NCBI GenBank assembly: GCA_934454115.1
Contig: CAKSFQ010000025.1
Location: 1 to 30,449 of the forward strand
DNA: 30,449 nucleotides
Direction: 5' to 3'
DNA from: an uncultured Clostridia bacterium
GTDB lineage: Bacteria > Bacillota > Clostridia > Monoglobales > Monoglobaceae
The notes under the pieces are model-generated. The model did not search any database and was not told where the DNA came from. It worked only from the letters and a program-made list of their open reading frames with translations. Position 1 is the first letter of the stretch, and each line of letters starts with the position of its first letter. The translations under genes were made by a program, and so were the position numbers. This document shows, one piece after another, positions 26,487 through 30,449 of the stretch.

Positions 26487-27827
26487 CTAGCCGTTTAATC
26501 TGGCCTCTAATTCTTCTTTCATATCCTCATAGCCGGGCTTTCCCAAGAGCGCAAACATATTCTTTTTATAGCTTTCTACGCCGGGCTGGTCAAAGGGGTT
26601 GACGCCGAGCAGATAGCCGCTGATGCCGCAGGCCTTTTCAAAGAAGTAAACCAGCTGACCGAAAGTGTATTCATCCAATGCGGAAAGCGCGATGACAAGA
26701 TTCGGCACACCGCCGTCCGTATGAGCAAGAGTCGTGCCTTCAAAGGCCTTTTTATTCACATCATCCATCGTTTTGCCGGCCAAGAAATTCAGGCCGTCCA
26801 CGTTGTCTGCGTCCGCCTCGATCACAATATCCTCTTTACTGTTTTTCACATACAGCACGGTTTCAAAAAGCATTCTCCGTCCGTCCTGAATGTACTGTCC
26901 CATCGAATGCAAATCCGTGGAGAAGCTGACGCCGGCCGGAAAAATCCCTTTCCGGTCCTTGCCCTCGCTCTCGCCGTAGAGCTGCTTCCACCACTCGGTA
27001 AAGTATTGCAGCTCCGGCTCGTAGTTTACCAGCATCTCAACATCCTTGCCCTTGCGATGCAAAATGTTGCGGATCGCCGCATACTGATAGCAAGGATTCT
27101 CTTCCAACGTTTCATTCGCATAGAGGGTACGCGCGTCTGCGGCGCCCTGCATCATACGGTCAATATCCGCGCCGGAAACCGCGATCGGCAAAAGGCCGAC
27201 TGCCGTCAGCACGGAATAACGTCCGCCCACATCGTCCGGAACCACAAAAGTCTCATATCCCTCATCGTCCGCCAGTTTTTTCAATGCGCCCTTTGCACGG
27301 TCGGTGGTCGCATAAATGCGCCGCTTTGCCTCTTCCTTCCCGTAGCGCTCCTCAACATACTTCTTTAAAATGCGGAACGCAATTGCCGGCTCAGTCGTGG
27401 TTCCCGACTTGGAAATCACGTTTAAGGAAACGTCCTTTCCGTCCAGGCATTTGATTACCGCATTTAAATAGTTGGGGCTGATATTGTTTCCCGCAAAGAT
27501 AATCTGCGGCTTTTGCGTCTGGTTATAAAAGGGGCCGTTTAAGAAATCGATTGCCGCCTTCGCACCGAGATAGGATCCGCCGATGCCGATGACAACCAAA
27601 ACGTCCGAATCCTCTCTGATTTTTTTCGCCGCCTTCTTGATTCGTGCAAACTCATCCTTATCGTAGTTAACGGGAAGATCAACCCAGCCCAAAAAGTCAC
27701 TGCCGGCGCCGGTCTTTTGATGCAGCATCTCGTGCGCTGCCCGAATCTGCGGCTCTATGTTTTTGATTTCGCTCTGACTAAAAAAGTCCAAAGCGCGTCC
27801 ATATTGAAATTCTACATTTTCTGTCAT
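26487..27827 (-). CDS. pgi: Glucose-6-phosphate isomerase
   Basis: Pgi interconverts glucose 6-phosphate and fructose 6-phosphate in glycolysis. The 446-aa protein is the short bacterial (Bacillus/Clostridium) form. Visible are [19 protein letters not shown] near residue 75-95, [19 protein letters not shown] (sugar-phosphate loop), the catalytic region [24 protein letters not shown], and the C-terminal [16 protein letters not shown] with the catalytic Lys. The ATG at 27827 has GAGGAGAG upstream. It is transcribed alone from a promoter enclosed by an 11-bp inverted repeat. Confidence 0.97.
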   Translation of the reverse strand: MTENVEFQYGRALDFFSQSEIKNIEPQIRAAHEMLHQKTGAGSDFLGWVDLPVNYDKDEFARIKKAAKKIREDSDVLVVIGIGGSYLGAKAAIDFLNGPFYNQTQKPQIIFAGNNISPNYLNAVIKCLDGKDVSLNVISKSGTTTEPAIAFRILKKYVEERYGKEEAKRRIYATTDRAKGALKKLADDEGYETFVVPDDVGGRYSVLTAVGLLPIAVSGADIDRMMQGAADARTLYANETLEENPCYQYAAIRNILHRKGKDVEMLVNYEPELQYFTEWWKQLYGESEGKDRKGIFPAGVSFSTDLHSMGQYIQDGRRMLFETVLYVKNSKEDIVIEADADNVDGLNFLAGKTMDDVNKKAFEGTTLAHTDGGVPNLVIALSALDEYTFGQLVYFFEKACGISGYLLGVNPFDQPGVESYKKNMFALLGKPGYEDMKEELEARLNG

Positions 27828-27880
27828 TCTGATCTCTCCTCACCGGTGTATGCTAAATTTTACAGAACCCGTAACTAGTA

Positions 27881-27946
27881 TGCACCAAATTCTCATTGAA
27901 AATTATCACTTACATCAAAGTTTACCATATTTGTTAATTTGGTGCA
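27881..27946. repeat. 11-bp inverted repeat around the pgi promoter
   Basis: TGCACCAAATT (27881-27891) and its exact reverse complement (27936-27946) are 44 bp apart. One arm overlaps the -35 box, and the other lies downstream of the start of transcription. The arrangement suits a regulator bound to two half-sites, or looping. Confidence 0.55.
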
Positions 27947-27947
27947 A
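27919..27947 (-). promoter_or_regulatory. Promoter of pgi
   Basis: On the minus strand: -35 TTGCAC (27947-27942), 17-nt spacer, -10 TAAACT (27924-27919). The -35 sits inside one arm of an inverted repeat. Confidence 0.65.
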
Positions 27948-28075
27948 GTGTTTCAAACAAAAATATTTTTTATTTTTTTGGGAATCATGATAAATGTGGG
28001 ATGTAAACAAAGGCAACCCGAACACACAAAAACGGACATTGTTTTGCAAAAATCATGAAATTGGTTCAGATTTCC

Positions 28076-28106
28076 TGAATAAATTCTATGATTTTACCCC
28101 ACAATA
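28076..28106 (+). promoter_or_regulatory. sigma-G/F-like promoter of the spore protein gene
   Basis: TGAATA (28076-28081), 18-nt spacer, CACAATA (28100-28106). This fits the forespore consensus (GAATA-type -35, CATnHTA-type -10) with one mismatch, and lies 40 nt before the start codon of a SASP gene. Confidence 0.6.
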
Positions 28107-28145
28107 ACATCGTAATTCAAAATCACAAAAAGGAGTGAAAACAAA

Positions 28146-28322
28146 ATGGCTAATAACAATAGCAACAACAATTATGTAGTTCCGCAGGCAAAGGCTGCTA
28201 TGGAACAATTCAAAATGGAAGCTGCCAACGAGGTTGGCGTAACCCTGAACAAGGGCTACAACGGTGATCTCACCTCCAGACAGGCCGGTTCGATCGGTGG
28301 TCAGATGGTGAATAACATCTGA
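28146..28322 (+). CDS. Small acid-soluble spore protein, alpha/beta type, 3'-truncated
   Basis: SASPs coat and protect DNA in the dormant spore. The 58-aa product has the family landmarks: an Asn-rich start, YVVPQAKAAMEQFKMEAAN with the germination protease region (ME-AA), NEVGV, and the second block GYNGDLTSRQAGSIGGQMV. Homologues usually run 10-14 residues further after GG-x-MV (a basic helix). Here the frame reaches NNI and stops within DNA that already belongs to the recombinase gene, whose last 22 nt overlap it in the opposite direction. I infer that the 3' end was replaced by insertion. The ATG has AAGGAG upstream. Whether the shortened protein still folds on DNA is unknown. Confidence 0.88.
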   Translation: MANNNSNNNYVVPQAKAAMEQFKMEAANEVGVTLNKGYNGDLTSRQAGSIGGQMVNNI

Positions 28323-28324
28323 CC
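28299..28324. other. Candidate attachment-site junction (attL) of the integrated element
   Basis: GGTCAGATG (28299-28307), an 8-nt centre, and the exact reverse complement (28316-28324) straddle the point where SASP homology ends. Weaker symmetry extends outward (TTCGATCGG on the left against CGAACGAAA on the right). Serine integrase sites are imperfect dyads of 40-50 bp, and the adjacent serine recombinase gene ends inside it. The core bases are not determinable from one junction. Confidence 0.5.
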
Positions 28325-29986
28325 CGAACGAAAGTCTGAATCACTGTCCTTTTTGCAGCCGCTTTTTCTCATCCGCAATTTTTCAAGCTGCTTTTCGCAG
28401 CTCTCCCCGGTGAAGATTTTGATATTCAGCTGCATGGTATTCCCGTCCGCCGATACATAAATTTTATCAATGTATTGATTGATAAACGCGATATCGATCA
28501 CGTGATCGGCAGCATCCTCTTTCGCCTTTTCGAGCTGACGGCGAATCTCTTCCAGCTGCTTTTTGAATTCCGTCTCCGAGCTCAGCTTGTTCTCCAGTTC
28601 CGCCTTCTCCGCCTCGGCGGCTTCGATTTTTTTGATTGCCTCATTGTTCATTTTAATATAATCTTTGTCCGAGATATCGCCGTTGATGTTATAGTCAAGC
28701 AGTTTTGCCTTCTTTTTCTGTTCAAAAGAAATCTTCTTTTCCAGTTCGGCGATCGCCTTCGCGGTATCGTTATCCTCGTCAACGGTCTTGTAAAGGTCAA
28801 TATATTCATTGATATACCGATCAGCCATTCCGGCCGTCTCCTGGAATACATCAAGCAATATCGGCTTGATATCGCTTTCATAAATCGCAAATGTCGGACA
28901 GGAATCCGCTCCGTTCTTTATTTTTCCGCTGCATATCCATATACTGTTGCAGTTTCCGCTCTTGTCCTTGCTTTCCCGGCGGTAAAACGGTTTTCCGCAA
29001 TGGGTGCAAAAGAGCTTTCCCGTCAGCAGATTTGCATGGTTACACTTGTTTTGTCTGTTTTTCACATCGTGGCTTCTGCGCGCCAAAACAGCGTTTGCCT
29101 TATCCCATAATTCCTCCGAAACAATCGCCGGTACGATTTCGCCGGTTTCGTCCTTAAACATGACCCACTCCTCCGGCTCCAGGAACTTTTGCTTTTTGGT
29201 AAACATATCGATGACCTTTACCTTGTTGCCGCAGTAATATCCTTTGTACTTCGGGTTGGAAATAATGTTTGACATGGTGGAATGTGCAATTTTATTGCCG
29301 TTTAAATTACGGTACCCTTTCGCCCAAAACAAATCCTCGATCTGCTTCATGCTATACTGATCCGTCGCATATAACGCAAAAAGCTCACGCACCATAGCGG
29401 CCTCTTCCGGGTCGATAACCAGTTTTTTATTGTCCTTTTTATAACCGAAAATTCTGGAATTTCCGATAACAACCTTATTCTTAATGGCCTGCTGATGCCC
29501 GAATTTAATACGCGACGAGAGCTTGCGCAGTTCATCCTGCGCAATGCCTGACATAATGGTGAGACGCAGTTCACTGTCCTCGTCCAGCGTATTGATGTTG
29601 TCGTTTTGAAAAAACACGCCGACGCCGTCGTTTAACAATTCTCTGGTAAACCTTATACTGTCAAGCGTATTTCTTGCAAATCTGGATATTTCCTTTGTGA
29701 TAATGAAATCAAACATACCGAGTTTCGCATCGGAAATCATCCGGTGAAAATTTTCACGTTTCTGCGTTGAAATACCGGAAATCCCCTCGTCAATATAACC
29801 GTCAACATAGCTCCAGTTCTTATTGCTTTTGATAAGATCCGTATAGTAAGACACCTGATTGTCCAGCGAGTTTAACTGCTCGTCTTTTTCGGACGATACA
29901 CGCGCATAAAAAGTAACCCTCATCGGAATATCGTAGATGGATGCAACCTTCATCTTTTGTCTGATTTCATGAATATCCACGGTCAT
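28301..29986 (-). CDS. Large serine recombinase (integrase)
   Basis: This is a site-specific recombinase of the large serine family that integrates and excises phages and conjugative or mobilizable elements. The 561-aa protein has the resolvase domain with catalytic Ser31 in FYARVSSEKDEQLNSL, Arg/Glu motifs in ITKEISRFARNTLDSIRF and GIAQDELRKLSSRI, the recombinase domain (about 175-300), a zinc ribbon CTHCGKPFYRR...CSG...CP near 335-375, and a long coiled coil (about 400-500). The ATG at 29986 has AGGGG very close; a good promoter lies 30 nt upstream. It ends inside the spore-protein gene, as expected for an element's terminal integrase gene. Confidence 0.93.
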   Translation of the reverse strand: MTVDIHEIRQKMKVASIYDIPMRVTFYARVSSEKDEQLNSLDNQVSYYTDLIKSNKNWSYVDGYIDEGISGISTQKRENFHRMISDAKLGMFDFIITKEISRFARNTLDSIRFTRELLNDGVGVFFQNDNINTLDEDSELRLTIMSGIAQDELRKLSSRIKFGHQQAIKNKVVIGNSRIFGYKKDNKKLVIDPEEAAMVRELFALYATDQYSMKQIEDLFWAKGYRNLNGNKIAHSTMSNIISNPKYKGYYCGNKVKVIDMFTKKQKFLEPEEWVMFKDETGEIVPAIVSEELWDKANAVLARRSHDVKNRQNKCNHANLLTGKLFCTHCGKPFYRRESKDKSGNCNSIWICSGKIKNGADSCPTFAIYESDIKPILLDVFQETAGMADRYINEYIDLYKTVDEDNDTAKAIAELEKKISFEQKKKAKLLDYNINGDISDKDYIKMNNEAIKKIEAAEAEKAELENKLSSETEFKKQLEEIRRQLEKAKEDAADHVIDIAFINQYIDKIYVSADGNTMQLNIKIFTGESCEKQLEKLRMRKSGCKKDSDSDFRSGQMLFTI

Positions 29987-30014
29987 AGCCCCTTTTATTT
30001 TTTATTGTATCATC

Positions 30015-30043
30015 ATTATATAACAACGCCTATGAAAAGTCAA
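30015..30043 (-). promoter_or_regulatory. Promoter of the serine recombinase gene
   Basis: On the minus strand: -35 TTGACT (30043-30038), 17-nt spacer, -10 TATAAT (30020-30015). Confidence 0.8.
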
Positions 30044-30102
30044 GTCAATATGCCCCCTGTTTCTATTCTTCCTGTGTAGGTTTACAATAGATGTGTTACA
30101 TT

Positions 30103-30147
30103 CCGAAATATTATGTTACGAGATAAACTCATAACAAAATATTTCGG
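30103..30147. repeat. 45-bp near-palindrome upstream of the recombinase gene
   Basis: Arm 1 is CCGAAATATTATGTTACGAG (30103-30122), the centre is ATAAA, and arm 2 (30128-30147) is the reverse complement at 18 of 20 positions. No T tract follows on either strand, so it is not a plain terminator. Its place between two opposed promoters suggests a regulator or recombinase binding site. Confidence 0.65.
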
Positions 30148-30159
30148 TCAAAAAAATAA

Positions 30160-30230
30160 TACGGAAACAGCTCAAAATGTGTTATAGTTAAGTTACCACA
30201 CCAAACTATAAAAGGAGAGGTTTCCGTAAT
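30160..30230 (+). promoter_or_regulatory. Promoter and ribosome binding site enclosed by a 9-bp inverted repeat
   Basis: TACGGAAAC (30160-30168) and its reverse complement (30222-30230) enclose an extended -10 box TGTTATAGT (TATAGT at 30185-30190) and AGGAGAGG (30215-30222). Downstream the expected start reads ATC TTG GAT TAG, and the open frame after that stop (QHKIVQECVRTPARSK) has no start, so the gene behind it appears lost or broken. Confidence 0.4.
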
Positions 30231-30317
30231 CTTGGATTAGCAGCATAAAATAGTCCAAGAATGTGTCCGCACCCCCGCCCGCTCAAAGACTATGTTTACA
30301 CCCCACCCTAAAATTCC

Positions 30318-30449
30318 CTATTCTGCAAGCGTTTTCGCTGCCGCATCTGCTGGCACTGTAATGCAAAGCCCAAAATTTGTATATCGCTCCAGCGAATGAA
30401 GTTCTTCGCGAATAAACTGCCATGACTGCGGATACCCATCCGCAACCGA
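30318..30449 (-). CDS. C-terminal end of an unrecognised protein in the integrated element
   Basis: The last 43 codons of an open frame run in from the window edge to a TAG at 30318-30320. The translation reads DGYPQSWQFIREELHSLERY and then TNFGLCITVPADAAAKTLAE, a protein-like composition with an amphipathic helix and a strand. I do not recognise the family. It is on the same strand as the recombinase, and cargo or a core gene of the element is an inference. Too little is visible to exclude a chance open frame. Confidence 0.45.
   Translation of the reverse strand, partial: SVADGYPQSWQFIREELHSLERYTNFGLCITVPADAAAKTLAE

Larger units (their letters stand above)
27828..28145. other. Divergent intergenic region pgi / spore protein gene
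   Basis: This 318-bp, strongly AT-rich gap holds the pgi promoter with its inverted repeat and the sigma-G-like promoter and ribosome binding site of the spore protein gene. I see nothing else defined. Confidence 0.6.
29987..30317. other. Non-coding region inside the integrated element
   Basis: This 331-bp region holds the recombinase promoter, a 45-bp near-palindrome, and a 9-bp inverted repeat enclosing a plus-strand promoter and ribosome binding site with no intact ORF behind them. Confidence 0.55.

Overview
The window reads as chromosomal DNA of a spore-forming low-to-mid GC Clostridia (Bacillota). The evidence is an alpha/beta-type small acid-soluble spore protein gene, a SpoVB-like flippase, an RNase M5-like gene, the tig-clpP-clpX and secA-prfB gene orders, a DUF1540 protein, and sigma-A promoters close to consensus. 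No genus can be named from the sequence alone. Most of the window is core housekeeping DNA. The accessory parts are a small phage remnant beside a tRNA gene and an integrated element at the right end.

Left part (1-8.9 kb). On the minus strand, secA, prfB (RF2, needing a +1 frameshift) and prfA (RF1, cut by the window edge) lie in line behind one strong promoter. Divergent from secA is a secreted protein with three C-terminal SLH repeats. It is followed by a 276-bp element with 26-bp inverted ends and a hairpin. A secreted YkuD L,D-transpeptidase is on the minus strand.

Phage remnant (8.9-10.8 kb). A tRNA-Pro(GGG) gene with its own promoter and terminator faces three minus-strand ORFs of phage type: a DUF4373-like replication protein, a 36-codon stub with the start of a RusA-like resolvase, and a 104-aa hypothetical. 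Upstream is 400 bp of AT-rich DNA with a nested operator-like inverted repeat.

Core metabolism and proteostasis (10.8-24 kb). guaA, purF and purC (purine synthesis) are followed by a SpoVB/MOP flippase, a divergent RNase M5-like gene, a zinc-type ABC importer (znuA-znuC-znuB, overlapping genes), the clpX-clpP-tig cluster, a metallophosphoesterase and a DUF1540 small Cys-rich protein.

Right part (24-30.4 kb). thrC, a small P-loop NTPase and pgi are each preceded by a sigma-A-like promoter. A spore-protein gene with a sigma-G-like promoter is then cut short in its last conserved block, exactly where a large serine recombinase gene begins (convergent, 22-nt overlap). This looks like the left junction of an integrated element inserted into a SASP gene. 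The element continues beyond the window, and its first kilobases contain a 45-bp near-palindrome, a promoter plus ribosome binding site with no intact gene behind it, and the end of an unrecognised gene.
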